DNA of 64,000 nt from Blautia obeum ATCC 29174 (GCF_025147765.1 NZ_CP102265.1:532501-596500); one strand, 5' to 3'; shown: positions 26,474 to 36,061, counted from the stretch's first letter. Translations and numbers: made by a program. The notes: generated by a model from the letters alone, not told the origin.

Positions 26474-27865
26474 ATGGAAAGAAGAAATGCATGGCTTTCT
26501 TATGAGGAAGCAGATGAGAAGGAACTGGAGAAACTTGCAAAAAATTATCGTACATTTCTGGATGCCGGTAAGACAGAGCGTGAATGTGTCCTGGAGCTTA
26601 CCAGAGAAGCAGAAGCAGCAGGATATGTTTCATTAGAAAATAAACTTGCATCCGGTGAGCAGATCAAAGCCGGAGATAAGATCTATGCTGTCGGCATGAA
26701 AAAGATCATGGCTATGTTCCATATCGGACAGGAACCGATAGAAAAGGGAATGAATATTCTTGGAGCACACATTGATTCTCCACGTTTGGATGTAAAACAG
26801 AATCCTTTATATGAAGATACGGATCTGGTATATCTGGATACCCATTATTACGGCGGGGTGAAGAAATATCAGTGGGTAGCACTTCCATTGGCGATTCATG
26901 GTGTGATCGTGAAGAAGGATGGTACAGTAGTAAATGTGAATGTTGGTGAAGATGAGGATGATCCGGTCGTATATATCACAGATCTTCTGATTCACCTTGC
27001 AGGTAAACAGCTCCAGAAAAAGGCCGCAGAGGTGATCGAGGGCGAGAATCTTGACATTCTGATCGGCAGCAGACCACTGAAAGAGGAAAAGGACGAGAAG
27101 AAGAAGGAAGCAGTCAAAAATAATGTCCTTCGGATTCTGGGAGAAAAATATGGTGTAGAGGAAGAGGATTTTCTTTCAGCAGAACTGGAGATCGTTCCGG
27201 CGGGCAAAGCTCGTGACTGCGGACTTGACCGCAGTATGGTCGCAGCATATGGACAGGATGACCGTGTCTGCGCATATACTTCTTTTGTGGCAATGCTTGA
27301 GATGGAAGCACCAAAACGTACCAGCTGCTGTCTTTTGACGGACAAAGAAGAAATTGGAAGTGTAGGAGCTACTGGCATGCAGTCTAATTTCTTCGAAAAT
27401 ACTGTGGCAGAGCTTCTAGAAGCTATGGGATGTTATTCCGGACTGGCACTCCGAAGAACTCTTAAGAATTCCTTTATGCTTTCTTCTGATGTAAGTGCAG
27501 GCTATGATCCGGCTTACGGAGAATGCTTCGAAAAGAAAAATGCAGCATATCTTGGAAGAGGAATCGTTCTTAATAAATTTACAGGTGCAAGAGGAAAGTC
27601 CGGATCTAACGATGCCAATGCAGAGTATGTGGCAAAAGTACGTGGTATTTTTGATGACAGTAATGTTGCCTTCCAGACAGCAGAACTTGGCAAAGTAGAT
27701 GTGGGAGGCGGCGGAACGATCGCTTATATCGCAGCACTTTACGGAATGAATGTGATAGACAGTGGTGTGGCGGTCCTGAGTATGCATGCACCGTGGGAAG
27801 TAACAAGCAAAGCCGATATTTATGAGGCAAAGAAAGCATACAAAGCGTTTCTTGAAAATGCATGA
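26474..27865 (+). CDS. M18-family aminopeptidase (aspartyl aminopeptidase)
   Basis: This 463-residue cytoplasmic metallopeptidase removes N-terminal residues, typically acidic ones. Metal ligands lie in LGAHIDSPRLD (about 99-109) and TDKEEIGSVGATGM (about 290-303), with SSDVSAGYDP and a late His in SMHAPWE (about residue 440) completing the M18 pattern. The start at 26474 follows AAAGGTGG and leaves the N-terminus MERRNAWLSY as in relatives. Transcribed before the macAB-like operon with a 76-base gap. Confidence 0.9.
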   Translation: MERRNAWLSYEEADEKELEKLAKNYRTFLDAGKTERECVLELTREAEAAGYVSLENKLASGEQIKAGDKIYAVGMKKIMAMFHIGQEPIEKGMNILGAHIDSPRLDVKQNPLYEDTDLVYLDTHYYGGVKKYQWVALPLAIHGVIVKKDGTVVNVNVGEDEDDPVVYITDLLIHLAGKQLQKKAAEVIEGENLDILIGSRPLKEEKDEKKKEAVKNNVLRILGEKYGVEEEDFLSAELEIVPAGKARDCGLDRSMVAAYGQDDRVCAYTSFVAMLEMEAPKRTSCCLLTDKEEIGSVGATGMQSNFFENTVAELLEAMGCYSGLALRRTLKNSFMLSSDVSAGYDPAYGECFEKKNAAYLGRGIVLNKFTGARGKSGSNDANAEYVAKVRGIFDDSNVAFQTAELGKVDVGGGGTIAYIAALYGMNVIDSGVAVLSMHAPWEVTSKADIYEAKKAYKAFLENA

Positions 27866-27941
27866 CAGAGATTCTGGTGCCAGAAAAAAATAAGCATAAT
27901 ACAGAAACAATAAACAGCGACATCAAAGGAGAATGCAGAAT

Positions 27942-28652
27942 ATGAATGATACGCTGATCAAGGTGGAAGACCTTTGCAAGATTTATAATCCCGGCGAAAA
28001 TGAAGTAAGAGCCCTGGATCATGTGAGCCTTGAAATAAAAAAAGGAGAACTGGTGGCAATCATCGGGCAATCAGGTTCCGGCAAGTCAACTTTTATGAAT
28101 ATGCTTGGGTGTCTCGATGTGCCTACCTCGGGAAAGTATTATCTGAACGGGACTGATGTGTCCGAAATGACGGACAATGAACTCTCGGAGGTAAGAAACC
28201 GTGAAATCGGATTTATTTTTCAGGGATTTAATCTTATTGCAAATCTGAATGCAATTGAAAATGTAGAATTGCCGCTGATCTATCGTGGAATTGATCGTAA
28301 GACGAGACATGAACTGGCTATCGAATCTCTGAAAATGGTTGGCCTGGAAAAACGTATGGATCATAAGCCAAGTGAGATGTCCGGTGGGCAGCAGCAGCGT
28401 GTGGCAATTGCAAGAGCGATCGCTGCACAGCCTCCGGTCATTCTTGCAGATGAGCCGACAGGAAACCTGGATTCTGCATCCAGTAAGGAGATTCTTGCAA
28501 TTTTAAAGAAAATGCATAAAACAGGAAGAACAGTAATATTGATCACGCATGATAATGGTATTGCAGCACAGGCAAGACGTGTAGTGCGTATTATGGATGG
28601 TAAGATAGAATCGGATACGATTAATCCGGATTTTGACCAGGAGGAGGCATAA
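27942..28652 (+). CDS. ABC transporter ATPase (MacB/LolD type)
   Basis: This 236-residue ATPase drives the adjoining MacB-like permease. Walker A GQSGSGKST, signature MSGGQQQRVAIARAIA, Walker B VILADEPTGNLDS and H-loop LITHDNGIA are all present. An ATG 9 bases earlier (27933) is too near the AAGGAGA site, so 27942 is preferred. It shares one base with the next start. Confidence 0.95.
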   Translation: MNDTLIKVEDLCKIYNPGENEVRALDHVSLEIKKGELVAIIGQSGSGKSTFMNMLGCLDVPTSGKYYLNGTDVSEMTDNELSEVRNREIGFIFQGFNLIANLNAIENVELPLIYRGIDRKTRHELAIESLKMVGLEKRMDHKPSEMSGGQQQRVAIARAIAAQPPVILADEPTGNLDSASSKEILAILKKMHKTGRTVILITHDNGIAAQARRVVRIMDGKIESDTINPDFDQEEA

Positions 28653-30448
28653 TGAAAAAGAAAAAGTCCAGAAAGAAACTGGTGATCGGAGTTGGGGTTC
28701 TGATCGTGGCAGTAGTAGCCGGTGTCAATATCTATGGCAGTATGAATGCAGCGGATTCGGCAATTCCGCAGGTGAAAACAGTATCAGCTGTCCGTGATAA
28801 TGTTCAGCAAACGGTAGAAATCAGTGGTACAGTAGTAAGTGAAGAACAGAAAACATATTTTTCTCCTGTTAATGCCAAAGTTGATACAGCTGCGTTGAAA
28901 GAAGGTGAAACTGTAAAAGCAGGAAGCAGCCTGATCGAATTTGATCAGAAAGATCTGGAGAGAGAGGCGAAGAAAGCTGATCTGAATGTAGAGTCCGGAA
29001 AAATGGATATGAAAAATACTTTAAAAAAATCGGATGAGGCAGTTCGGAAGCAACAGAATGCGGCAGGTGATGCGGCAAGTCTAAAACAGCAGGTTGCCGC
29101 TCAGGAAAATTATGTTGCAAGTCTGAAAGCAAGGATTTCGCAGGCAAATGCCAATGCACAGGCAGCATCTTCTAAAGCTGCAGCAAAGAAACAGGCAGAT
29201 GCAGCTGCCGCACAGGAGGCACAGCAGCAGGAAATACAGCGTGAATATGCACAGGCACAGACTACATATCAGAATGAAACCCTTCCTGCGTATCAAAATC
29301 AGCTGAATACACTGAACAATGAAATGAATCAGGCACAGTCGGATTACAATCAGGCAGAGAACAGTTATCAGATGGCTTTTCAGGCGTGGTCTGCAGACCA
29401 GAGTGATGATAATGAAAATGCACTTGAGATAGCAGAGCAGATGAGAAGTGAAGCGCAGATTACATATCAGAATGCAAAAACAGCTTATGAAGATTATAAA
29501 GCGCAGAAGCCGGCTGCTCCGGTAATGTCTGATTTCACTGGCGAGGCTGACATTGTTTCTGACGGAACGTCTGCAGATGTTTCTGCATCTGCTTCTTCCA
29601 GCACGGATGATACTGCTGTGACAGCGGATACTACTGCACTGGAGAATGAACTTGAAAAAGCAAGTAATAATCTTGCAGAACTTCAGTCAGAACTTTCCTC
29701 GAAGGAAGCGGCTGCAGAAGCAGATACGGGTGCTGTGACTGAAGAAGAAAAAGAAAAAATGGAAATTACCAATAATCTTTCTGAACTGGATCAGATGTCT
29801 GCACAGGAACTTGTAGAAGCAGCAAAGAAAGGAATCAAGGCTGATTTTAATGGTGTGGTTACAAAAGTTTCTGTGGTTGAAGGTGCAACTGCAACACAGG
29901 GAATGGAATTGTTTACTTTACAGAATACTGATAAAGTAGATGTGAATGTAAATGTTTCGAAATACGATTATGATAAAGTGAAAGAAGGTCAGTCTGCGGA
30001 CATCACCATTGCAGGAAAAATTTATGAAGGTGAAGTAACGAGTATCAGCCATGTTGCTACTCAGAATGAAAAAGGTGCTTCTTTGATTTCTGCAGATATT
30101 CGAATTAAAAATCCGGATGAGAATATTTTCCTTGGCGTGGATGCCAAAGTAACAATTCATGCGGAAGAAGCGGACAATGTAGTTGTACTTCCGTCTGAAG
30201 TAGTTAATATAGGAAAAGAGGGCTCTTTCTGTTATGTACTTGAGAATGGGGTTATTACCAAAAAGGATATCACAACAGGAATCAGTTCGGACGAATATGT
30301 AGAAGTGCTTGACGGCATTAAAGAAGGTGATGAAGTTATCCGTGACCTTGGTTCCCTGGAAGAGGGAATGCAGGCAGAAGCTGCTGATAGATCCGGAGAT
30401 GTGAATGGTGAAAATACAGAGACAGATAATGCAGAAGAAGGTGTCTGA
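28652..30448 (+). CDS. Efflux periplasmic-adaptor-like (membrane fusion) subunit
   Basis: A 598-residue HlyD/MacA-family protein. One N-terminal membrane anchor (about 9-28) is followed by a split barrel-sandwich (biotinyl-lipoyl) domain interrupted by an unusually long Gln/Ala-rich coiled coil (about 120-390, including low-complexity AAKKQADAAAAQEAQQQ and a Ser/Thr/Asp-rich linker), then beta-barrel and C-terminal domains. In Gram-positives such subunits bridge to the wall with an FtsX-type permease. It overlaps both neighbours by one base, so the three are one operon. Confidence 0.9.
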   Translation: MKKKKSRKKLVIGVGVLIVAVVAGVNIYGSMNAADSAIPQVKTVSAVRDNVQQTVEISGTVVSEEQKTYFSPVNAKVDTAALKEGETVKAGSSLIEFDQKDLEREAKKADLNVESGKMDMKNTLKKSDEAVRKQQNAAGDAASLKQQVAAQENYVASLKARISQANANAQAASSKAAAKKQADAAAAQEAQQQEIQREYAQAQTTYQNETLPAYQNQLNTLNNEMNQAQSDYNQAENSYQMAFQAWSADQSDDNENALEIAEQMRSEAQITYQNAKTAYEDYKAQKPAAPVMSDFTGEADIVSDGTSADVSASASSSTDDTAVTADTTALENELEKASNNLAELQSELSSKEAAAEADTGAVTEEEKEKMEITNNLSELDQMSAQELVEAAKKGIKADFNGVVTKVSVVEGATATQGMELFTLQNTDKVDVNVNVSKYDYDKVKEGQSADITIAGKIYEGEVTSISHVATQNEKGASLISADIRIKNPDENIFLGVDAKVTIHAEEADNVVVLPSEVVNIGKEGSFCYVLENGVITKKDITTGISSDEYVEVLDGIKEGDEVIRDLGSLEEGMQAEAADRSGDVNGENTETDNAEEGV

Positions 30449-31683
30449 TGGGCGGATTATATGAATATATAAAAATGGCTGTCCAGAATATCCGGGCAAA
30501 TAAAGGACGTTCATTTCTTACCATGCTGGGAATTATTATTGGCATTGCTTCGGTCATTGCAATCGTTTCCATAGGCGAAGGAACGAAGAATCAGATGAAC
30601 AGTGAGATCGATGGAATTGGCTCAGGGCTGATCGCTATCGATGTCAGTAATGATGCCATGACGGAAGATGAATGGATCACACCGGATGATGTACAGGAAA
30701 TCCGTAAGCTCGATACAGTAGGTGGTGTTAGTGTTTCAAACAATTACGATGGTGAAACGGTGACCGGTAAGGGGAATTTTTCTATCATGCTGACAGGTGA
30801 AGGTCCCGATGCCAAAATGATCAATAATTCCGATATGAAATATGGAAGTTATTTTGGCGAGACAGAGATTGAAGAGGGCAAAAATGTATGTGTAATCTCA
30901 GATACAGATGCCAGGCAGCTTTTTGGTACAGATGATGTTGTTGGTATGAGCCTTGATATTACCTGTTATGATTCTTCAAAATCTTTTCGCATCATGGGTG
31001 TCACTACGCAGAAAGAAAATGGAACATTCGTAAGTTATACTTATGATGGAATGCCGGTTACGGTAAATGTTCCGTATTCTTCCATGGATGATCTTGTGGG
31101 TGGAACCGATGAATTTTATTCCATTACAGTGGTTCAGGCAGACAAAACACTAGATTCACAGATCGTTGCAGATCAGGTCGTGCATCTTTTGGAGAAACGT
31201 CATCAGTGCGCAGGGGAAGACTATTTTCATGTGCAGAGTTTCCAGGATGTCCTGCAGTCAATGAATGAAATGCTCGGTATGGTGACGGCATTTATTTCAT
31301 TTGTTGCCGGAATTTCTCTTTTGGTAGGTGGAATCGGTGTTATGAATATTATGTTGGTATCTGTTACAGAAAGAACACGTGAGATTGGAATCCGTAAATC
31401 ACTTGGCGCCAAGACCTCTTCTATTATGTTACAGTTCCTTGCGGAAGCGGCAATCCTTACAGTTATGGGAGGCGTGATTGGAATTATTCTTGGAATTCTT
31501 GCAGGTTATGGAATCTGTTCTATCATGAGTGGAAGCATGGGAATGACGATCACACCGGGAATCAGCCCGACAGTGATTCTGGCGGCAACACTTTTCTCCT
31601 GTGCGGTCGGTGTATTTTTTGGAATCTATCCGGCGAAGAAAGCTGCAAAACTCAGTCCGATCGAGGCTTTGAGACGAAATTAA
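30448..31683 (+). CDS. MacB-like ABC permease (FtsX domain)
   Basis: This 411-residue membrane protein has helix 1 at about 21-42 (LTMLGIIIGIASVIAIVSIGEG), a large extracellular MacB core domain to about 270, then three helices of the FtsX domain (about 280-400) with the family EIGIRKSLGA motif near 315. The mechanotransmission architecture suggests export of a peptide, antibiotic or lipid. Third gene of the operon, followed by a terminator. Confidence 0.94.
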   Translation: MGGLYEYIKMAVQNIRANKGRSFLTMLGIIIGIASVIAIVSIGEGTKNQMNSEIDGIGSGLIAIDVSNDAMTEDEWITPDDVQEIRKLDTVGGVSVSNNYDGETVTGKGNFSIMLTGEGPDAKMINNSDMKYGSYFGETEIEEGKNVCVISDTDARQLFGTDDVVGMSLDITCYDSSKSFRIMGVTTQKENGTFVSYTYDGMPVTVNVPYSSMDDLVGGTDEFYSITVVQADKTLDSQIVADQVVHLLEKRHQCAGEDYFHVQSFQDVLQSMNEMLGMVTAFISFVAGISLLVGGIGVMNIMLVSVTERTREIGIRKSLGAKTSSIMLQFLAEAAILTVMGGVIGIILGILAGYGICSIMSGSMGMTITPGISPTVILAATLFSCAVGVFFGIYPAKKAAKLSPIEALRRN

Positions 31684-31704
31684 GTTGAATAGTTTTATAA
31701 AAAC

Positions 31705-31755
31705 AAAATGGCTCTTCGGTATCCTTTTATAAGGAATATCGCAGAGTCATTTTGG
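31705..31755 (+). terminator. Terminator of the macAB-like operon
   Basis: AAAATGGCTCTTCGGTAT pairs with ATATCGCAGAGTCATTTT around a short T/A loop, then TTTT. Confidence 0.8.
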
Positions 31756-31890
31756 CTTTTAAGGTTGAATTAAAGTTAATTCACACTATCACCTTTTTTC
31801 TGTTTTATATTTTATAGAAGAGGGAAGAAAAAGCCCGGGAAGTTTTATCAAGACATAAAGGATGATAAACTTTCCAGTATGTTTTTGGGT

Positions 31891-32766
31891 TTAGCTGCAT
31901 ATATGACAGGCTTCGCAGGCGGACGGTGCAGTTGCACAGCCGCCGAGAGCGGTTTCGCGTAATTCGGCAGGTAGTTTTTTGCCTACAGTGTACATGATTG
32001 TGATCATCTCATCAAGGGGAATGAGCTGCGTGATTCCGGCAAGTGCCATTTCGGCAGCAACGAGAGCATTGGCAACTCCGGCAGCGTTTCGGTTCTGGCA
32101 TGGATACTCGACAAGGCCGCCGACCGGGTCACAGACAAGTCCAAGCATATTCATCAGTACGGTAGATGCTGCGTGGGTACATTGCAGGGGTGTTCCGCCA
32201 AGTAATTCAGTAGTTGCAGAAGCAGCCATGGCAGCAGCAACACCTGTCTCTGCCTGACAGCCACCGACTGCACCGGCAACAGTTGCATTTCTCATGGCAA
32301 GATAACCAATGGCACCAGCATTAAAAAGTGCTTTTTGGATATATTTGTCAGAGTAGTTGTAAACTTCCTGAAGGGCAAGTAAAAGGCCTGGAACGATTCC
32401 GGCAGAACCCGCAGTCGGAGAGGCCACGATTAGCCCCATGGAAGCATTGGTTTCCAGAGTTGCCATAGCATAGGTGATGGCTTTTTCAAGCAGTTCCCCG
32501 CAGATCCCTTTGCCGGAAGCCTGATGAAGGAAGAGTTTTTTTGATTCACCGCCAATCAGTCCACCCATGGATTTTACAGGGTGTTTGATTGGTGAAAAAG
32601 CAGCTTCTTTCATAATCTCAAGAACATGTGTCATGCGAGCGTTTACTTCCTGTTCTTGCATTTCACCAATTATAATTTCTCTCTGGCGCATAATTTCAGA
32701 GATTGGAAGATCTTTTTCTGAACATAAAGCCAGAAGTTCTTTGGCATTTTTAAATTCTCTCATCAT
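31891..32766 (-). CDS. sdaAA: L-serine dehydratase alpha subunit, iron-sulfur dependent
   Basis: This 291-residue catalytic subunit deaminates L-serine to pyruvate and ammonia with a [4Fe-4S] cluster. Cluster-candidate cysteines lie in GLVCDPVGGLVEYPCQNRN (about 212-226) and at the C-terminus GGCATAPSACEACHIC. SPTAGSAGIVPG is a conserved family block. The beta-subunit gene lies 7 bases upstream on the same strand. Confidence 0.94.
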   Translation of the reverse strand: MMREFKNAKELLALCSEKDLPISEIMRQREIIIGEMQEQEVNARMTHVLEIMKEAAFSPIKHPVKSMGGLIGGESKKLFLHQASGKGICGELLEKAITYAMATLETNASMGLIVASPTAGSAGIVPGLLLALQEVYNYSDKYIQKALFNAGAIGYLAMRNATVAGAVGGCQAETGVAAAMAASATTELLGGTPLQCTHAASTVLMNMLGLVCDPVGGLVEYPCQNRNAAGVANALVAAEMALAGITQLIPLDEMITIMYTVGKKLPAELRETALGGCATAPSACEACHICS

Positions 32767-32773
32767 ATTCCTC

Positions 32774-33442
32774 CTACATCTGTACGATCATCACTTCGTG
32801 GATATGCTGATTCTTGCGAATCGTATTTCCAATATCTTCTGGAAGACGTCCATCGGATTCGACGATCGTGTAGGCAATCTCGCCTTTGGACTCTCTGAAA
32901 AGGCGCATAAAGGCAATATTTACATTTCGATCGCTGAGACATTTGGTGATATAGGCAGCTACACCCGGTTTATCCTGATGGATGACGATAATAGCGCTGT
33001 ATTCGCCGGAGAAATCGACCTGTACAGAGTTGATCTTTACGATGCGGACTTTTCCGCCGCCAAGGGATTCGCCGCGGACAGTCATTTCCTGACCGTTGTT
33101 ATTGACCATATGAATGTCAACAGTATTAGGATGAATGTCAGTTTCTAATTCATTAGGAGTAAATGAGAAGGTAAGGCCTTTTTCTTTTGCAATTTCAAAA
33201 GAGTTACGGATGCGCATATCATCGGTGGAAAATCCCATGATACCTCCCAGCAGAGCCCGGTCAGTACCGTGTCCTTTAAAAGTCCTTGCAAAAGAGCCAT
33301 AAAGAGTAAAGTTTACTTCTTTTAGTGGACCATTGATCATTTTCTGGGCTAAAAAACCGATGCGGGCAGCTCCGGCAGTATGGGAGCTGGAAGGTCCGAT
33401 CATGTTTGGCCCCATTACATCAAATATGCTGATAAAAGACAT
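32774..33442 (-). CDS. sdaAB: L-serine dehydratase beta subunit with ACT domain
   Basis: This 222-residue partner of the alpha subunit starts SIFDVMGPNMIGPSSSHTAG, the family hallmark, and carries a C-terminal ACT domain (about 148-220) expected to sense serine. First gene of the pair. Confidence 0.94.
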   Translation of the reverse strand: MSFISIFDVMGPNMIGPSSSHTAGAARIGFLAQKMINGPLKEVNFTLYGSFARTFKGHGTDRALLGGIMGFSTDDMRIRNSFEIAKEKGLTFSFTPNELETDIHPNTVDIHMVNNNGQEMTVRGESLGGGKVRIVKINSVQVDFSGEYSAIIVIHQDKPGVAAYITKCLSDRNVNIAFMRLFRESKGEIAYTIVESDGRLPEDIGNTIRKNQHIHEVMIVQM

Positions 33443-33613
33443 GTTTTTTCTCCTGATTGTACTTTATTTTTATAGTATCTGTATTTATGAAAAAAATACA
33501 GCGAATGTCCTTATAGATATATTGTACCATCCTCATCAAAATGAAGCAATTTAATCAGGTAAAATGGATATTGATGAATAAAAAGAAAAATTTAAAAAAA
33601 TTAAAAAAAGGTG

Positions 33614-33642
33614 TTGACAATTTGATTACTTTGCAGTAGAAT
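33614..33642 (+). promoter_or_regulatory. Promoter of tRNA-Arg
   Basis: TTGACA (33614-33619), 17-bp spacer, TAGAAT (33637-33642), 42 bp before the mature tRNA end. Confidence 0.85.
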
Positions 33643-33684
33643 ACATTTTGTTGTGAGCGACAAGTACTCACAAATCAATAAAAT

Positions 33685-33758
33685 GTGCGTTTAGCTCAGC
33701 TGGATAGAGCGTTTGGCTACGGACCAAAAGGTCGGGGGTTCGAATCCTCTAACGCACG
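33685..33758 (+). tRNA. tRNA-Arg (ACG), integration site of elements A and B
   Basis: Acceptor GTGCGTT pairs with AACGCAC (33751-33757). The anticodon arm TTTGG-CTACGGA-CCAAA reads ACG. Its 3' end TTCGAATCCTCTAACGCACG (33739-33758) recurs at 40130-40149 and 47883-47902, with 13-base partial copies at 40277-40289 and 48028-48040. Confidence 0.96.
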
Positions 33759-33771
33759 CTACTATGAGAAT

Positions 33772-33809
33772 GCCGGAAACCTTTGTTTTAAAGGGTTTCC
33801 GGTGTTTTT
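33772..33809 (+). terminator. Terminator at the left end of element A
   Basis: GCCGGAAACC pairs with GGTTTCCGGT, then GTTTTT. It ends tRNA-Arg transcription after integration and also lies at the end of the converging integrase gene. Element B carries a like hairpin at the same place. Confidence 0.85.
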
Positions 33810-35128
33810 GCGTTATGAGGAAATAAAAAAGTTGTTGTGACTTGTTGTGACAAGTCAGAAAATGCTTTCTCCATAATTAACAGACTCTCGGAAGCTGTCA
33901 ACGGATTATATAGATATCCATATGTAGTAGCAAGGTTGCTGTGCCCCAAATTAGAACGTATTGCATCTACAGGATAACCTGACGCAGCCAAACGGCTTGC
34001 ATATGTCTTTCTGATGATGTGACTTCTTTTTGTGTCAATATCTATATGATCACAAGCACGTTCCAACATACTGTTAATACTTCTCAAAGTCATATATTTA
34101 CCATTTTCATAAAAAATATAATCACTTGCTTTATGACATGGACTAAGTTTTTTAAGAATTTGAATTACATTAGCGGCTTGTGAAATAATAGGTACATATC
34201 GTTCCTTATGAGTCTTTGTATGATTTGTGATAGCATAAATATTTTTATTATTTTTGGGATTTGGAAGCAATTCAAGCTCTCCTGTTCTTATTTGGGCTTG
34301 AAAAGCATCAATTTCTAAATCTCTGCTATTTATACAAACCATCTCGCGTTGGATATGAATGTGATTCTCAACAATATCACCCCATTGTAAAGCAGCAAGT
34401 TCTCCTGCTCGTAACCCCAAATAAAAGTTTAGGATAATAGCTAAGAAGCGCTTTTCTCCTTTTTCTTGAAATGAAGAATATAAGTCTTGAAGAATTTTTT
34501 CAAATTCTTCAGAATTATATGTCTGCGTTTCTCCACTCTTTTTAATAACCTGCCGAAATTTGACTGTGATCTTGATTTCAGGAAATGAATTATGTTGAAT
34601 ATATTCACTCATATACGCATATTCGAAAATCTGTTTTGGTATAGTTTTAATAGTCTGCCATTGTTTTGATGATAAATCCCATTTTTTTATAAGTGCATTA
34701 GCCCACAGATTTAAGTCTTTTAGCGTAATCGTTGAAATAGGCTTAAGAAACAAAGACGTATCTTTGAAGTACTTATTCCAATGTTTTTCATGAACAGCTA
34801 TAGTATTTGGACTGTTGGTAAGCTGTGACTTGTAATCCAACCATTCTGGATATAAATCTGTAAGAGTCATGTCATTGCCGATTTCCACTGTTAAAAATGG
34901 TGCCAGAGCATCTAATAATTCTTCTTTTGTTTTTCTCTGAATTCGTCTCTTATAATTTAATGGATGACACGTGTACCAAGCATCTCTTTTCTCGTTATAA
35001 AAAATTTTATATCGGTGAAGCTTTTCGATCTTTTTTCTTTCAATCATTTTTTCAAGATCCGCTACCGTATCCATATCTATTGTATCATTATGAAGTGATT
35101 TTTCCAGTTCTATTTGTGTCATTTTCAA
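33788..35128 (-). CDS. int: Tyrosine integrase of element A
   Basis: A 446-residue phage-type integrase. The N-terminal arm-binding region (about 38-75, HRYKIFYNEKRDAWYTCHP) precedes the core-binding domain (about 85-200) and a catalytic domain with the Arg in LGLRAGELAALQW, the H-x-x-R box HIIRKTYASRL, and LGHSNLATTYGYLY with the terminal His and Tyr. It resembles the element B integrase over its whole length, as expected for two elements using the same tRNA. It lies next to the tRNA and reads toward it. Confidence 0.93.
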   Translation of the reverse strand: MKMTQIELEKSLHNDTIDMDTVADLEKMIERKKIEKLHRYKIFYNEKRDAWYTCHPLNYKRRIQRKTKEELLDALAPFLTVEIGNDMTLTDLYPEWLDYKSQLTNSPNTIAVHEKHWNKYFKDTSLFLKPISTITLKDLNLWANALIKKWDLSSKQWQTIKTIPKQIFEYAYMSEYIQHNSFPEIKITVKFRQVIKKSGETQTYNSEEFEKILQDLYSSFQEKGEKRFLAIILNFYLGLRAGELAALQWGDIVENHIHIQREMVCINSRDLEIDAFQAQIRTGELELLPNPKNNKNIYAITNHTKTHKERYVPIISQAANVIQILKKLSPCHKASDYIFYENGKYMTLRSINSMLERACDHIDIDTKRSHIIRKTYASRLAASGYPVDAIRSNLGHSNLATTYGYLYNPLTASESLLIMEKAFSDLSQQVTTTFLFPHNAKTPETL

Positions 35129-35160
35129 ATTGTATAAAAAAAGTCAAAGAAAAAGCAACA

Positions 35161-35190
35161 TCAGGGGGAGGACTACGACACTCCCCCTGA
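35161..35190. other. Candidate double-strand origin (pMV158-type nick hairpin) of element A
   Basis: TCAGGGGGAG pairs perfectly with CTCCCCCTGA around the loop GACTACGACA. RepB of the pMV158 family nicks in TACTACG/AC on a hairpin with a GC stem; ACTACGAC here matches seven of the eight bases after the first T of TACTACGAC or better, in the loop as expected. The motif is on the strand opposite to rep, which is a caveat; the hairpin could also serve as a terminator between rep and int. Confidence 0.6.
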
Positions 35191-35217
35191 GTAGTTCAGT
35201 GTTCAATGTTCAACATA

Positions 35218-35463
35218 TTACTCATTCAGTGTTACATCTATAATAGATACACTGGTATATTTCATTCTAATTACCAAATCCAATGCAAAATTATAGAAAT
35301 GTCCTTTCTCATAGAGGGTCTTGCGAGAAATATCGCGGTCAATAAGATTAACCCATGCACCATGATCATCTTCTACGCGCACGATAAGATACGGCTTGCC
35401 TGTTTTTCCAGACAATTTTTCTTCGATTCCTCTTACTTCCAAATTAGTTACATTTAACATCAT
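35218..35463 (-). CDS. Small unrecognised protein downstream of repB
   Basis: An 81-residue protein in the rep operon that overlaps the rep stop by 20 bases and has its own GGAGGA site. It has no membrane segment; the pattern is beta-rich (NVTNLEVRGIEEKLSGKTGK at the N-terminus, then alternating strands), which would fit a small OB- or SH3-like fold. A role in replication or ssDNA binding is inferred from location only. Confidence 0.65.
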   Translation of the reverse strand: MMLNVTNLEVRGIEEKLSGKTGKPYLIVRVEDDHGAWVNLIDRDISRKTLYEKGHFYNFALDLVIRMKYTSVSIIDVTLNE

Positions 35464-36061
35464 AATTATAAATCCTCCTTGTCAAGAATAAGTGATTCAG
35501 TCCATGTCGCTGATTTAAGGTACTGTAAAAAAAGTATGATGTTTTTTTGAGTGCAAGTACGCGCAACCATTCTTTGTGCTCCAATGCACATATATCAGCA
35601 AAAACTGAAAAACTAGAAATCTGATTTACATTAATAAACTGCAACATATCCACAATGCAACTTAAATCATCCGCAGGAATATAGGTAATTGCATCATAAT
35701 CTGCACCAGACAGTGCAGTAACATCATGCACATCATATTGAGCCTTGTCTGGGTCATCCAAATGAATAAGATAACGTGCATATGCTGGGAGATGATTTAT
35801 CGGTACAACGCCTACACCACCAATTTTCTTGATAATAGCTTCTGCCTGTGCAGTAGTTTTGACCCCGCCATACATAATAATCACATGATAATGCGCCTTT
35901 TTTATTTCCCCATCAGGTGTAACGTCCTTATCATGCAATGGGCTAATTAACACAGGAATATGCAGATCAGCCAATATTTCTCTCCAATTTTCAGGCGCTG
36001 ACTCTGGGTACACAATTGTTGCATAGTTCCTAGTTCTGCTAGGAGATTCTTTTTTACTTAT
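35444..36061 (-). CDS. repB: RepB-family (pMV158-type, Rep_2) rolling-circle initiator with apparent ATA start
   Basis: Initiates rolling-circle replication by nicking the double-strand origin. VYPESAPENWREILADLHIP and SPLHDKDVTPDGEIKKAHYHV are hallmarks of RepB; HYH is the metal-binding HUH motif and YARYLIHLDDPDKAQY holds the catalytic-Tyr region. The C-terminal 70 residues would be the oligomerisation part. The frame runs upstream in register to ATA at 36061-36059, eight bases after AAGGAGG, encoding KKESPSRTRNYATIV as in relatives. The first conventional start is GTG at 36013, which would cut into the first beta strand. Either ATA is used, or the start is mutated and expression is weak. 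Confidence 0.85.
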   Translation of the reverse strand: MSKKESPSRTRNYATIVYPESAPENWREILADLHIPVLISPLHDKDVTPDGEIKKAHYHVIIMYGGVKTTAQAEAIIKKIGGVGVVPINHLPAYARYLIHLDDPDKAQYDVHDVTALSGADYDAITYIPADDLSCIVDMLQFINVNQISSFSVFADICALEHKEWLRVLALKKTSYFFYSTLNQRHGLNHLFLTRRIYNYDVKCN

